Positions 10,244 to 19,194 of a DNA stretch of 64,000 nt are shown in pieces. The notes under the pieces were generated by a model that saw only the letters and a list, made by a program, of their open reading frames with translations, was not told the DNA's origin and ran no database searches. How positions within the stretch are numbered: position 1 is the stretch's first letter; each line of letters starts with the position of its first letter. Source of the stretch: Pseudomonadota bacterium (GTDB lineage: Bacteria > Pseudomonadota > Alphaproteobacteria > Acetobacterales > Acetobacteraceae); assembly GCA_021808545.1 (NCBI GenBank), contig JAKBBM010000002.1:1-64000 (forward strand). Direction: 5' to 3'. A program made the translations under genes and the position numbers.

Positions 10244-11446
10244 ATGACAGGATTAACAGCCCGGATCGGGCGGACTGAGCTTGCGGCCACCTTTGCCATG
10301 GCGGCGCGCGCCCGGGCCTTGCGCGCGCAAGGTTTGGATGTGATCTCGCTTTCGCTGGGCGAGCCGGATTTTCCCACCCCGGCACATGTGGTCGAGGCGG
10401 CACACGAGGCCGCGCGCCGGGGCGAGACCAAATACCCGCCCCTGGCGGGGACCGAGGCACTGCGCCACGCCGTGGCCGCGCACTTTGCCCAGGCGCATGG
10501 CCAAACCATCCGCCCGCAGGATGTGCTGATCACCAATGGCGGCAAGCAGGCGATCTTCAATGTCGTGATGTCCCTGGTCGAGACGGGGGATGAGGTGATC
10601 ATCCCCGCCCCGGCCTGGGCGGGCTACGAGCAGACGGTGAAATTCGCCGGCGGCGCGCCAGTTTTCATCCCCTGCCCGCAGGCGCAAGGGTTTGCGCTGC
10701 AGCCCGAGGCGCTGGCGCGCGCCATTACCTCGCGCACCAAGCTGCTGATCCTGAATTACCCCAACAACCCCTCCGGCGCCGCACTGGATGCCGCCGCCCT
10801 GCGCGCCCTGGCCGCTGTGCTGCGCCAATATCCGCATGTCTGGGTGCTGTCCGACGATATTTACGAGCACCTGCTGTTCGATGGCCGTTCGCACGCCACC
10901 TTGCGCGCCGTGGCGCCAGATCTGGCGGGGCGCATCGTCACCTTGTCGGGTGTTTCCAAAAGCTACGCCATGACCGGCTGGCGCGTGGGCTGGTGCCATG
11001 GGCCGGCAGAACTGATCCAGGCTTGCACCGTGGTGCAGGCCACGACCACCTCGGGCATTTCCTCGGTCGGGCAGGCGGCGGCCTTGGCGGCCCTCACCGG
11101 CCCGCAGGATCTTCTGGCCGAGCGGGCGGCGGTTTATCAGGCCAGGCGGGATCTGGTGGTGACCGCGCTCAATGATGTGCCCAACCTCTCCTGCCACCGC
11201 CCCGATGGCGCGTTCTACGTGTTTCCTGACATTTCGGCCTGTCTGGGGCGCACCAGCCAAGGCGGACGGCGGCTGGAAACGGACGCGGATTTCGCCATGG
11301 CGCTGCTTGAGGAAGCCCATATCGGCGTGGTGCAGGGTGCCGCTTTCGCCATGAGCCCGCATATCCGCATCTCCACCGCCGCCCATGAGACAGCGCTGAC
11401 AACAGCCTGCGCGCGCATCGCGGCCTTCTGCGCGGGCGTGCGCTGA
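10244..11446 (+). CDS. PLP-dependent class I/II aminotransferase (aspartate aminotransferase-like)
   Basis: [38 protein letters not shown] (PLP Lys). Confidence 0.92.
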   Translation: MTGLTARIGRTELAATFAMAARARALRAQGLDVISLSLGEPDFPTPAHVVEAAHEAARRGETKYPPLAGTEALRHAVAAHFAQAHGQTIRPQDVLITNGGKQAIFNVVMSLVETGDEVIIPAPAWAGYEQTVKFAGGAPVFIPCPQAQGFALQPEALARAITSRTKLLILNYPNNPSGAALDAAALRALAAVLRQYPHVWVLSDDIYEHLLFDGRSHATLRAVAPDLAGRIVTLSGVSKSYAMTGWRVGWCHGPAELIQACTVVQATTTSGISSVGQAAALAALTGPQDLLAERAAVYQARRDLVVTALNDVPNLSCHRPDGAFYVFPDISACLGRTSQGGRRLETDADFAMALLEEAHIGVVQGAAFAMSPHIRISTAAHETALTTACARIAAFCAGVR

Positions 11447-11448
11447 AC

Positions 11449-12282
11449 CTATACCACCGGCAAGGCGGCGCGCAGGCGTGCCGCAGCCTTGCCCTCTATC
11501 AGCCCCTCGCGCAGCAGCAGGTCGACCAGCACCAGTGCCACATTAAATTTGAACATATCCGTGCTGACCAGGGTCTCAAACACGCGCGGTAAGGGCCACA
11601 GCTCAAACCCCTCCACCTCGCCATCCACCGGATGCGGCATGAAATCTTCCGGCAATTCCAGGTCGTAGGCATAGACCAGGTCGCGGCGCAGCCCCTCACA
11701 CCGTTCCATATCGTAGCGGAAGCTGGCGACATGCCGCGCCTGCCCGGCCAAATCCGGCGCCAGCCCGGCTTCTTCGCCGGCTTCCTTCAGCAAGGCCGCC
11801 TTGGGCGTGTACCCGGCCGGCACGCCGCCCGCCACCAGATGGTCGAGCTTGCCCGGATCGAGCTTTTTATCCGCCGCGCGGCGGCCAACCCATAAATGCG
11901 TGCCATCGGCCCGGCGCACGAGGCCGTTTAAATGCACGCCCACCCCGATCACGCCAAAGCTGGGCAGGGCGCCACGGTCCAGCACGGCAAGGCACGGCCC
12001 GTCAGGTGTGGCGCGCACATCAAAATCCTCGGCCCTGAGCGACAGGCCCGCCGCCGCGGCCAATGCGTTGAGGCGGGGCAGGGCGGCTTCATCCAGCGTT
12101 ACCCGGGCAGGCTCGATCTTTACCCCAGGCCCGTGCCCCGCGAGCTTGCGGGCAAAATCCGGCTCAACATAGCCAATATGGTGCGCGCCCGCGTAAAGGG
12201 GCAGGCGCCGCCCGGGCAGCACCGCCGTCTGGCAGGCCGCTATGTGTGATAGAAGCTTTGCAATTTGCGCATCAGATGCCAT
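11449..12282 (-). CDS. NUDIX hydrolase of the DUF4743/thiamine-pyrophosphokinase-related type
   Basis: GALPSFGVIGVGVHLNGLVRRADGTHLWVGRRAADKKLDPGKLDHLVAGGVPAGYTPKAALLKEAGEEAGL (Nudix-box-like). Start chosen at MASDAQIAKLL. Confidence 0.82.
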   Translation of the reverse strand: MASDAQIAKLLSHIAACQTAVLPGRRLPLYAGAHHIGYVEPDFARKLAGHGPGVKIEPARVTLDEAALPRLNALAAAAGLSLRAEDFDVRATPDGPCLAVLDRGALPSFGVIGVGVHLNGLVRRADGTHLWVGRRAADKKLDPGKLDHLVAGGVPAGYTPKAALLKEAGEEAGLAPDLAGQARHVASFRYDMERCEGLRRDLVYAYDLELPEDFMPHPVDGEVEGFELWPLPRVFETLVSTDMFKFNVALVLVDLLLREGLIEGKAAARLRAALPVV

Positions 12283-14155
12283 GTCGGAGCCAATGACCCG
12301 TAATGCCGCCCGTGCCAACCCCCATTTGGCCCCCAACCCCACTGCCACGCGTCAGCGCGGCGCGCTGGCGACGATTCTTTCGCTGCTGCCCTATCTCTGG
12401 CCCAAGGGCGAGCCCGCCCTGCGGACACGCCTGGTGCTGGCCAGCATCGCCATGGTTCTGGCCAAGGTCGCCACGGTTTATGTGCCCGTGCTCTATGCCC
12501 AGGCGGTGGACCGGCTCTCGGTCAAGGCCGGGCCGCTCACCGTACCGGCGGCGCTGATCGTGGGTTATGCGCTGGTGCGTGTTTCATCCTCGGGCTTTGG
12601 CGAATTGCGCGACGCGCTGTTCGCGGCGGTGCAAATGCGCGCCTCGCGCGTGGTGGCGCGCAAGACGTTCGAGCATCTGCATGCGCTGTCCATGCGCTTT
12701 CATCTGGACCGGCAGACAGGCGGGCTCTCCAACATCATCACGCGCGGCACGCTTGGCATCCAAACCGCGCTGCGCCTGGCCACCTTCAACCTGCTGCCCA
12801 CCATTATCGAGCTGGTGCTGACCATCGGCATCTTATGGCGGATGTTCAATATCTGGTATGCGCTGGTCACACTGCTGGCGCTGACCGTGTATATCGGCTT
12901 TACCCTCGCCTTCGCGACCTGGCGCACCAAATTCCGCCGCACCATGAACGAGACCGACACCGAGGCCCAGACCAAGGCGGTCGACAGCCTGCTGAATTTC
13001 GAGACGGTCAAATATTTCGGCAACGAGGTGCATGAGAGCCACCGTTTCGATGAAAGCCTCGCCCGGTTTGAGCGCGCCTCGGTCAAATCCCAGGTCTCGC
13101 TCAACATGCTCAATATCGGGCAGGCGCTGATCATCGCCACGGCCTTGGGCGTGATGATGATGATGGCCGCCGACGGCGTGGTGTTCCAGCATCTCAAGGT
13201 GGGCAGCTTCGTGCTCGTCAACACCTATCTCATCCAGCTCTACATCCCGCTCAACCTGCTGGGCTTTGTCTATCTGCAGCTCAACCAGTCGCTCATCGAC
13301 ATGGAGCAGATGTTCGCGCTGCTTTCAGTCAACCAGGAGATCCACGACAAGCCGGATGCGATCACGCTAAAGAGCCACGGCGCCCCGGCCGAAGTACGGT
13401 TCGAGAACGTGCATTTTGGCTACAACCCGGACCGCGAGATCCTCAAAGGCATCAGCTTCACCGCCGCCCCTGGCCGCAAGATCGCGCTGGTCGGGCCCAC
13501 GGGCTCGGGCAAATCCACCATCTCGCGCCTGCTGTTCCGTTTTTACGACACCACCTCCGGCGCCGTTTATGTGGATGGGCATGATGTGCGCGATGTCACC
13601 CAAGCCTCTCTGCGCGCCGCCATCGGCGTGGTGCCGCAAGACACCGTGCTGTTCAACGACACGATTTTCTACAACATCGCCTATGGCCGCCCAGGCGCCA
13701 CGCCGGCGGATGTGGAGCAGGCCGCGCGTCTGGCCCAGATTCACGAATTCATCACCTCGCTGCCGCAAGGCTATAAAACCAAGGTGGGCGAGCGGGGGCT
13801 TAAACTCTCCGGCGGCGAAAAGCAGCGCGTGGCCATTGCCCGCACAATTTTAAAAAATCCGCGCATCCTGATCCTTGACGAGGCGACCAGCGCGCTCGAC
13901 ACCCATACCGAGCAGGAAATCGGCACGGCGCTGCGCTCCATCGCCTATGACCGCACGACATTGGTGATCGCGCATCGGCTCTCCACCATCACCGATGCGG
14001 ACGAAATCCTGGTCCTGCGCCAGGGGGCCGTGGTGGAACGCGGCGGCCATGCCGAACTTTTAGCCCTGGGCGGTGTTTATGCCGGCATGTGGACAGCCCA
14101 GGTGGAGATGGAGCGCGAAACCACCGCCGTCCCGCGCGTCAGCGCCGCCGAGTAA
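12281..14155 (+). CDS. ABC transporter, fused permease/ATPase of the ABCB/ATM1 (HMT1) type
   Basis: Transmembrane N-half; Walker A GPTGSGKSTISRLL, LSGGEKQRVAIARTILKNPRILILDEATSALD; ATM1-type sequence. Start may be at 12281 or the next ATG. Confidence 0.92.
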   Translation: MSEPMTRNAARANPHLAPNPTATRQRGALATILSLLPYLWPKGEPALRTRLVLASIAMVLAKVATVYVPVLYAQAVDRLSVKAGPLTVPAALIVGYALVRVSSSGFGELRDALFAAVQMRASRVVARKTFEHLHALSMRFHLDRQTGGLSNIITRGTLGIQTALRLATFNLLPTIIELVLTIGILWRMFNIWYALVTLLALTVYIGFTLAFATWRTKFRRTMNETDTEAQTKAVDSLLNFETVKYFGNEVHESHRFDESLARFERASVKSQVSLNMLNIGQALIIATALGVMMMMAADGVVFQHLKVGSFVLVNTYLIQLYIPLNLLGFVYLQLNQSLIDMEQMFALLSVNQEIHDKPDAITLKSHGAPAEVRFENVHFGYNPDREILKGISFTAAPGRKIALVGPTGSGKSTISRLLFRFYDTTSGAVYVDGHDVRDVTQASLRAAIGVVPQDTVLFNDTIFYNIAYGRPGATPADVEQAARLAQIHEFITSLPQGYKTKVGERGLKLSGGEKQRVAIARTILKNPRILILDEATSALDTHTEQEIGTALRSIAYDRTTLVIAHRLSTITDADEILVLRQGAVVERGGHAELLALGGVYAGMWTAQVEMERETTAVPRVSAAE

Positions 14156-14208
14156 CGCAAATCAACCCGGCCCGCCGGGCCACAGACTGAACAGAAACGG
14201 AATATGAT

Positions 14209-14466
14209 ATGAGCGACAGACAAGCCCCGCCAGAGCGCGAACTCAGCCATGCCGGGTCCGTGGTGGACAAGGCGATCGAATTCATGGTCGGCCAGGATAT
14301 TAGCGAACTGGCCATTGCCTCGGCCCTTTTGGGCGGCGCAATGGGGCTGCTGACCCGCGTCCTGCCCGACGAGGTGGTGGTGCAGATCCTGCAAAATGCC
14401 ATAGAAAGCGTGGAAAATGGCGAGATGCGCGGCAATACCGGACCAGATACCGCCGGCGAGGCTTGA
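14209..14466 (+). CDS. Small hypothetical protein
   Basis: 85 aa MSDRQAPPERELSHAGSVVDKAIEFMVGQDISELAIASALLGGAMGLL...; stands alone between two confident genes. Confidence 0.6.
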   Translation: MSDRQAPPERELSHAGSVVDKAIEFMVGQDISELAIASALLGGAMGLLTRVLPDEVVVQILQNAIESVENGEMRGNTGPDTAGEA

Positions 14467-14490
14467 CGCCGCCAACCTTTTTGCCATAAG
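14463..14490 (+). promoter_or_regulatory. Putative sigma70-type promoter for rpmB
   Basis: TTGACG (14463-14468) - 16 nt - CATAAG (14485-14490), overlapping the upstream stop codon and ~60 nt before rpmB. Confidence 0.4.
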
Positions 14491-14550
14491 CCGCAGCCTG
14501 TTTTCCGGGCTGGCCCCCAGCCAGCCCGCATTGTTTTGAGGATTGATGAG

Positions 14551-14850
14551 ATGGCCCGCCGTTGCGACCTGACCGGAAAGACCGTGCAAGCTGGCAATAA
14601 TGTCAGCCATGCGAACAACAAGACCCGCCGCCGGTTCCTGCCGAACCTGCAGGTCACCACTTTGCTGTCGGAGGCGCTGGGCAAGGTACGCCTGCGCCTG
14701 TCCACCCGCGCGATCCGCACGATCGAACATAATGGCGGGCTGGATGCTTATCTGCTGAGCCAGACCGACGCGAAGCTGACCGCCGAGGGTCTGACCCTGA
14801 AGCGCCGGCTGGAGCGCGCCCAGGCCAAAAAGGAAGCCAAGGCCGCCTAA
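14551..14850 (+). CDS. rpmB: 50S ribosomal protein L28
   Basis: [34 protein letters not shown]...[24 protein letters not shown]. Confidence 0.97.
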   Translation: MARRCDLTGKTVQAGNNVSHANNKTRRRFLPNLQVTTLLSEALGKVRLRLSTRAIRTIEHNGGLDAYLLSQTDAKLTAEGLTLKRRLERAQAKKEAKAA

Positions 14851-14880
14851 TCCCGCCGGAGCCGGTATGTAAAGGCTCCC

Positions 14881-15300
14881 ATGCTCATACGCATTACCAG
14901 GACCCTCCAGATCGACACGCGCGATCTGGAGGAATTATTTGTCTCTGCCTCCGGCCCGGGCGGGCAGAATGTGAACAAGGTGGCGAGTGCGGTGCAATTG
15001 CGCTTCAACCTTGCTGGCAACACCACCTTGCCGCAGCCCCTTAAGGCACGTCTGGCCCGGCTGGCCGGCCGGCGCTTGAGCGAGGCGGGGATCCTCATCA
15101 TCCAGGCGGAGCAATTCCGCACCCAGGCCGCGAACCGCGATGATGCCCGCGCGCGGCTCTTCGCACTGATCCGCGAGGCCGCCATTGCCCCCAAAACCCG
15201 CCGCCCGACCAAGCCAACCAAAGGCTCACAAACCCGTCGGCTGGCGGAAAAATCCCGCCGCGGCGAAATCAAGCGTCAGCGCCGCACCCTTCAGGATTAA
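14881..15300 (+). CDS. arfB: Alternative ribosome-rescue peptidyl-tRNA hydrolase (ArfB/YaeJ)
   Basis: SASGPGGQNVNKVASAVQLRF (GGQ motif) and basic C-terminal tail TRRLAEKSRRGEIKRQRR. Confidence 0.92.
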   Translation: MLIRITRTLQIDTRDLEELFVSASGPGGQNVNKVASAVQLRFNLAGNTTLPQPLKARLARLAGRRLSEAGILIIQAEQFRTQAANRDDARARLFALIREAAIAPKTRRPTKPTKGSQTRRLAEKSRRGEIKRQRRTLQD

Positions 15301-15372
15301 CCACAAGCCGCCTGTTCAGAACCGTAACCTTCCCCCTTGCCGGCGGCGGGTTTGCCTTTTATCAGCCAGGTA

Positions 15373-15560
15373 GATGCAGGTGGCCTTAAGCGTTTACGCA
15401 CCGGGGCTGAAACGGGAATGTGGAGACAAAGCCACAGCTGCCCCCGCAACTGTAAGCGGTTTGCACCCGTCATAAGCCATTGCCCACTGCTGGGCGAGAA
15501 GGCGGCGGGGGCTGGATACCGCGAGCCAGGAGACCGGCCCGCATCGAGACATTCGCGCGT
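15373..15560 (+). promoter_or_regulatory. Cobalamin riboswitch
   Basis: GGGGCTGAAACGGGAATGTGGAGACAAAGCCACAGCTGCCCCCGCAACTGTAAGCGG...GCCATTGCCCACTGCTGGGCGAGAAGGCGGC...GCGAGCCAGGAGACCGGCC (B12 box). Confidence 0.92.
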
Positions 15561-15629
15561 TTTCCGGGCGGGGTGCACCGGTAACGAAGGGGTAAAGCCC
15601 CCGAGCCTCTGTCGCTGTTGCTGTTTTCG

Positions 15630-15651
15630 CACCGGGCGCAACCGCCCGGTG
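15630..15651 (+). promoter_or_regulatory. Probable expression-platform hairpin of the cobalamin riboswitch
   Basis: CACCGGGCG-CAAC-CGCCCGGTG, perfect 9-bp stem ~25 nt before the btuB ATG at 15677. Confidence 0.55.
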
Positions 15652-15676
15652 TCCGCGATGAAGGTTGTCTGCCATC

Positions 15677-17641
15677 ATGACCAAACCCACCCTCCTGCTC
15701 TGCACAGCGCTCACTCTGGCGCTGCCTTTGGCCGCCCGGGCCAGCGAGCAGCCCATTACCGTGACCGCCACGCGTATTCCCACACCGGCCGATGCTGTGC
15801 CGGCCGGCGTCACCATCCTCACCCGGGCGGATTTCGCGGCCCAGGGCGATACCACCTTGGCCCAGGCGCTCAGCGCCGTGCCGGGTGTGAACATCGTGCA
15901 AGCAGGCGGGCCGGGCAATGCCACCAGCCTGTTCATGCGCGGCACCGGCTCCGAAGATGTGCTGGTGCTGCTGGATGGCGTGCCGGTGAACGATCCGGCC
16001 GAGCCCAATGGCGCGTTTAATTTCGGCGTCTATACGCTGGCCGATGTGGAACGTATCGAGATCGTGCGCGGGCCGATGTCGGGCCTTTATGGTGGCAACG
16101 CCATTGGCGGGGTCATCAACATCATCACCCGGCGCGGCGCGGGCAAGCCGCGGGCCGATATAACACTCGGCGGCGGCTGGCCGGCGCAAGGGCAGGGCAG
16201 CGCCACGGTCTCGGGCGTTTCGGGCCGGTTCGATTACGCGCTGAGTGCCGCCCTGAACGAGCAGGCAGGCTTCGATGCAACGCCCAAGCGCATGAGCGTC
16301 TATGCCGGACATCGCGCCCCCTACCGCGCCAAGCTCGCCGCGGCCCAGGTTGGCTATGCGCTCTCGCCCCAAACGCGGCTCTATCTCATCTTGCGGGCAC
16401 AGCAGACGGATGCCGCCTTCCCCGACCTGGGCTACCCAATTTATGACGACCCCACCGAGTTTGATTACAACACCAACCTGTTTGGCAAGCTGGGGCTTTC
16501 CTCTTCACTGCTGGATGGGCGCTGGCATACCGAGCTGTTCGTGGCCCGGCTGCAAACCAGGCTGCATAACAAGAATCTTTTGGATACGGCCGATCCCAAC
16601 CAAGCCAGCGCCAACGACCATTACGATGGAGCGCGCACCGACGTGCAATGGAACAACACGCTCCGCCTGCCCGATGCCGGGCCGTTCAACCTGTCCTCGG
16701 CGCTGTTCGGCGTGGAATATAGCAACGATTCCGCGCGCGAGGCCGTGAACGAAACCAATTACGGCTTCCCCTATACCAGCCATTTGCGCGCCAGCCAGCA
16801 TCTGTGGGCCGGGCATGCGGGGCTGCAAACCACGCTGGCCCAGCGCCTGACCCTGACTGCCGCCCTGCGCGATGATTCCGTCTCCAGCTTTGGCAACGCC
16901 ATCACCTGGCGGCTGGGCGGCGTGTTCGCCCTGCCCGCCTGGCATGCCAACCTCAAAGCCGCGGTCGGCACCGGTTTTCTCGCCCCCTCGCTGTTCGACC
17001 TGCATTATGTCAGTAATTACGGCACCGGAAACCCAAACCTGCGCCCCGAATACAGCACTGGCTGGGAAGCGGGAGTTGATTTTTCGCAGCCCGGCTTTGG
17101 CCAGGCCGATTTTATCTCGGGCTCGGTCAGCTATTTCGCCAATTCCATCCGCGATCTCATCCAATCGGTGACCCTGCCCGGCAGCTTCACCTCAACGGAA
17201 GAGAATGTCGCCCGCGCGCAGATCAACGGGGTGGAGACGAACCTGACCCTGCGCCCGGCGGATTGGCTCTCGGCGACACTGACTTACACCTATACCCGGG
17301 CGCGCTCGCGCACCAGCACCACGCCGTTGCTGCGCCGCCCGCGCAATGTGGCCAGCCTGTCCGCAACCTTGCGGCCCGTGCCCGCCCTGAGCCTGACACC
17401 GCAATTGCGCTATGTCGGCCGATTTTACGACACGATTTATAACGATAGCGGCTATTATACCGGCATTGGCAGTTCCGATCCGGGTACCATCTTCAACCTC
17501 ACCGCGCGCTACCGGCTCAATGCGCGCTTCACCCTGTTCGCCGATGGGCGCAATATCCTGAATTCGCGTTTCGAACCGCAAAACGGGCTGCAAATGCCAG
17601 GGGCCTCGCTGCTGCTGGGCATCCACGCCACGCTGCAATAA
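15677..17641 (+). CDS. btuB: TonB-dependent outer-membrane receptor, BtuB-like
   Basis: Signal peptide; EQPITVTATRIPTPADAVPAGVTILTRADF (TonB box and plug), VERIEIVRGPMSGLYGGNAIGGVINIITR; cobalamin riboswitch upstream. Confidence 0.9.
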   Translation: MTKPTLLLCTALTLALPLAARASEQPITVTATRIPTPADAVPAGVTILTRADFAAQGDTTLAQALSAVPGVNIVQAGGPGNATSLFMRGTGSEDVLVLLDGVPVNDPAEPNGAFNFGVYTLADVERIEIVRGPMSGLYGGNAIGGVINIITRRGAGKPRADITLGGGWPAQGQGSATVSGVSGRFDYALSAALNEQAGFDATPKRMSVYAGHRAPYRAKLAAAQVGYALSPQTRLYLILRAQQTDAAFPDLGYPIYDDPTEFDYNTNLFGKLGLSSSLLDGRWHTELFVARLQTRLHNKNLLDTADPNQASANDHYDGARTDVQWNNTLRLPDAGPFNLSSALFGVEYSNDSAREAVNETNYGFPYTSHLRASQHLWAGHAGLQTTLAQRLTLTAALRDDSVSSFGNAITWRLGGVFALPAWHANLKAAVGTGFLAPSLFDLHYVSNYGTGNPNLRPEYSTGWEAGVDFSQPGFGQADFISGSVSYFANSIRDLIQSVTLPGSFTSTEENVARAQINGVETNLTLRPADWLSATLTYTYTRARSRTSTTPLLRRPRNVASLSATLRPVPALSLTPQLRYVGRFYDTIYNDSGYYTGIGSSDPGTIFNLTARYRLNARFTLFADGRNILNSRFEPQNGLQMPGASLLLGIHATLQ

Positions 17642-17650
17642 CGGCCTCAC

Positions 17651-17676
17651 GCGGGTCCGCCAAAAGGCGGACCCGC
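17651..17676. terminator. Perfect inverted repeat between convergent genes, no U-tract
   Basis: GCGGGTCCGCC-AAAA-GGCGGACCCGC, 11-bp stem. Confidence 0.5.
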
Positions 17677-17700
17677 CTCATGCCATGCGGGCCTTGGGGG

Positions 17701-18474
17701 TTAGGTCCCCGTCCACACACCAGGGCGCTTTTCGATAAAGGCGGTCATGCCTTCCTCCTTATCCGCCGTGGCGCACAGCCCGTTGAACAGGCGCCGCTCG
17801 AACAAAAGCCCCTGAGCCAGGCCGGTTTCAAATGCGCTATTGACCATCTCCTTCACCGCCAGGGCCGAGAGCGGCGGCATGGCGGCAATGGCTTGGGCTT
17901 GGGCCAGCGCCTCATCCAGCAGCTTATCGGCCGGCACCACCTGCGCCACCAACCCGGCGCGCTCGGCCTCCTCGGCCCCCATCATCCGCCCGGTCAGGCA
18001 CATTTGCATCGCCTTGGCCTTGCCCACGGCGCGCGTTAGGCGCTGGCTGCCGCCCATGCCAGGCGCGATGCCCAGCTTGATCTCGGGCTGGCCGAACTTG
18101 GCCGTGTCGGCGGCGATGATAAAATCGGCCATCATCGACAGCTCGCATCCGCCGCCCAGCGCAAACCCCGCCACCGCCGCGATCCAGGGCTTGCGCGTGC
18201 CGGTCACGCGATCATATCCGGCGAACATATCGGTCGCGAACATGGCCGAAAACCCGGTGGGCTGCATATCCTTGATGTCCGCCCCGGCGGCGAAGGCCTT
18301 CTCACTGCCGGTGAGCACAAGACAGCGCTGCGCCGGGTCGGCCTCGTAGACCGCGAAGGCCGCGATCAGATCGGCCAGCACCTGGGCATTCAACGCGTTG
18401 AGCGCCTGCGGCCGGTTGAGACGGACCAGCGTGACCGCACCGTGCGTTTCAACGAGAAGGGTTTCGTAATTCAT
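17701..18474 (-). CDS. Enoyl-CoA hydratase/isomerase family protein
   Basis: VRLNRPQALNALNAQVLADLIAAF; FAAGADIKDM; AVAGFALGGGCELSMMADFIIAADTAKFGQPEIKLGIAPGMGGSQRL. Confidence 0.94.
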   Translation of the reverse strand: MNYETLLVETHGAVTLVRLNRPQALNALNAQVLADLIAAFAVYEADPAQRCLVLTGSEKAFAAGADIKDMQPTGFSAMFATDMFAGYDRVTGTRKPWIAAVAGFALGGGCELSMMADFIIAADTAKFGQPEIKLGIAPGMGGSQRLTRAVGKAKAMQMCLTGRMMGAEEAERAGLVAQVVPADKLLDEALAQAQAIAAMPPLSALAVKEMVNSAFETGLAQGLLFERRLFNGLCATADKEEGMTAFIEKRPGVWTGT

Positions 18475-18494
18475 GCTCGGGACTCCTTTTCCGG

Positions 18495-19079
18495 TTATGC
18501 TGAATCAGACGCGCGGATATCGGCCTTGTCTAGATCCGCCAGACTGTTGATGTTGAGAAACGGATCGGCTGGATCACTCATCTCAACGTGCCGCGCCCCG
18601 GCCAAATCGAGGGCCACGCGCACACGGTACGGGCCGGGCCCGCGCAAAAAATCCGCCAACGCCGGGGCAAAAGCCACCTCCCACAAGGCCACCAGATGGT
18701 GCTGGCGCCCGGCATAGGCCGCCACCGCAGGGGCGGGGTGCAAGCGCGCGGCCAGATCGGACGGGAAAAACGGCGTATCCACCGGCAGGGTGAGCAGGGC
18801 TTGCGCGCCCATGCTGCGCGCCCAGATCAGCCCGGCCGCCACACCGGCCAACGGCCCTTGGCCCAAGAATGCCGGCGGATCGGGCAAAACCGGTCGGCCA
18901 AAGGCGGCAAAACGCGCGGGATCGCCATTGGCGCTGATGGCGATGCCGGGCACATGCGGCCCCAGCCGCGCCAGCACATGCGTAATCAGCGGCTGGCCCG
19001 CCAGGGACAGGAACGCCTTATCCACGCCGCCCAGGCGCGTGCCCTGGCCGCCCGCCAAAATTAACGCCGCGATGTTCAT
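18495..19079 (-). CDS. mobA: Molybdenum cofactor guanylyltransferase
   Basis: MNIAALILAGGQGTRLGGVDKAFLSLAGQPLITHVLARL...TLPVDTPFFP. Confidence 0.92.
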   Translation of the reverse strand: MNIAALILAGGQGTRLGGVDKAFLSLAGQPLITHVLARLGPHVPGIAISANGDPARFAAFGRPVLPDPPAFLGQGPLAGVAAGLIWARSMGAQALLTLPVDTPFFPSDLAARLHPAPAVAAYAGRQHHLVALWEVAFAPALADFLRGPGPYRVRVALDLAGARHVEMSDPADPFLNINSLADLDKADIRASDSA

Positions 19080-19091
19080 GAGAAAACCTCC

Positions 19092-19168
19092 TGGGGCGAA
19101 CGACGGGGATCGAACCCGCGACAACCGGTACCACAAACCGGCGCTCTACCAACTGAGCTACGTCCGCC
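19092..19168 (-). tRNA. tRNA-His (anticodon GTG)
   Basis: G(-1) GCGGACG TA GCTCAGTTGGTAGAGC G CCGGT TTGTGGT ACCGG TTGTC GCGGG TTCGATC CCCGT CGTTCGC C CCA. Complete cloverleaf, encoded CCA. Confidence 0.96.
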
Positions 19169-19194
19169 ATCCAGGGTGGCGCGTCGTAACGCGC

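Noticed and set aside
10101-10460. N-terminal extension of the lpd ORF
   Set aside because: The [17 protein letters not shown] start at 10100 matches the family; the extension overlaps the divergent aminotransferase gene and is Arg/Pro-rich.
15301-15372. Possible extra gene before the B12 riboswitch
   Set aside because: Small ORFs here overlap the riboswitch and carry no RBS or motif support.
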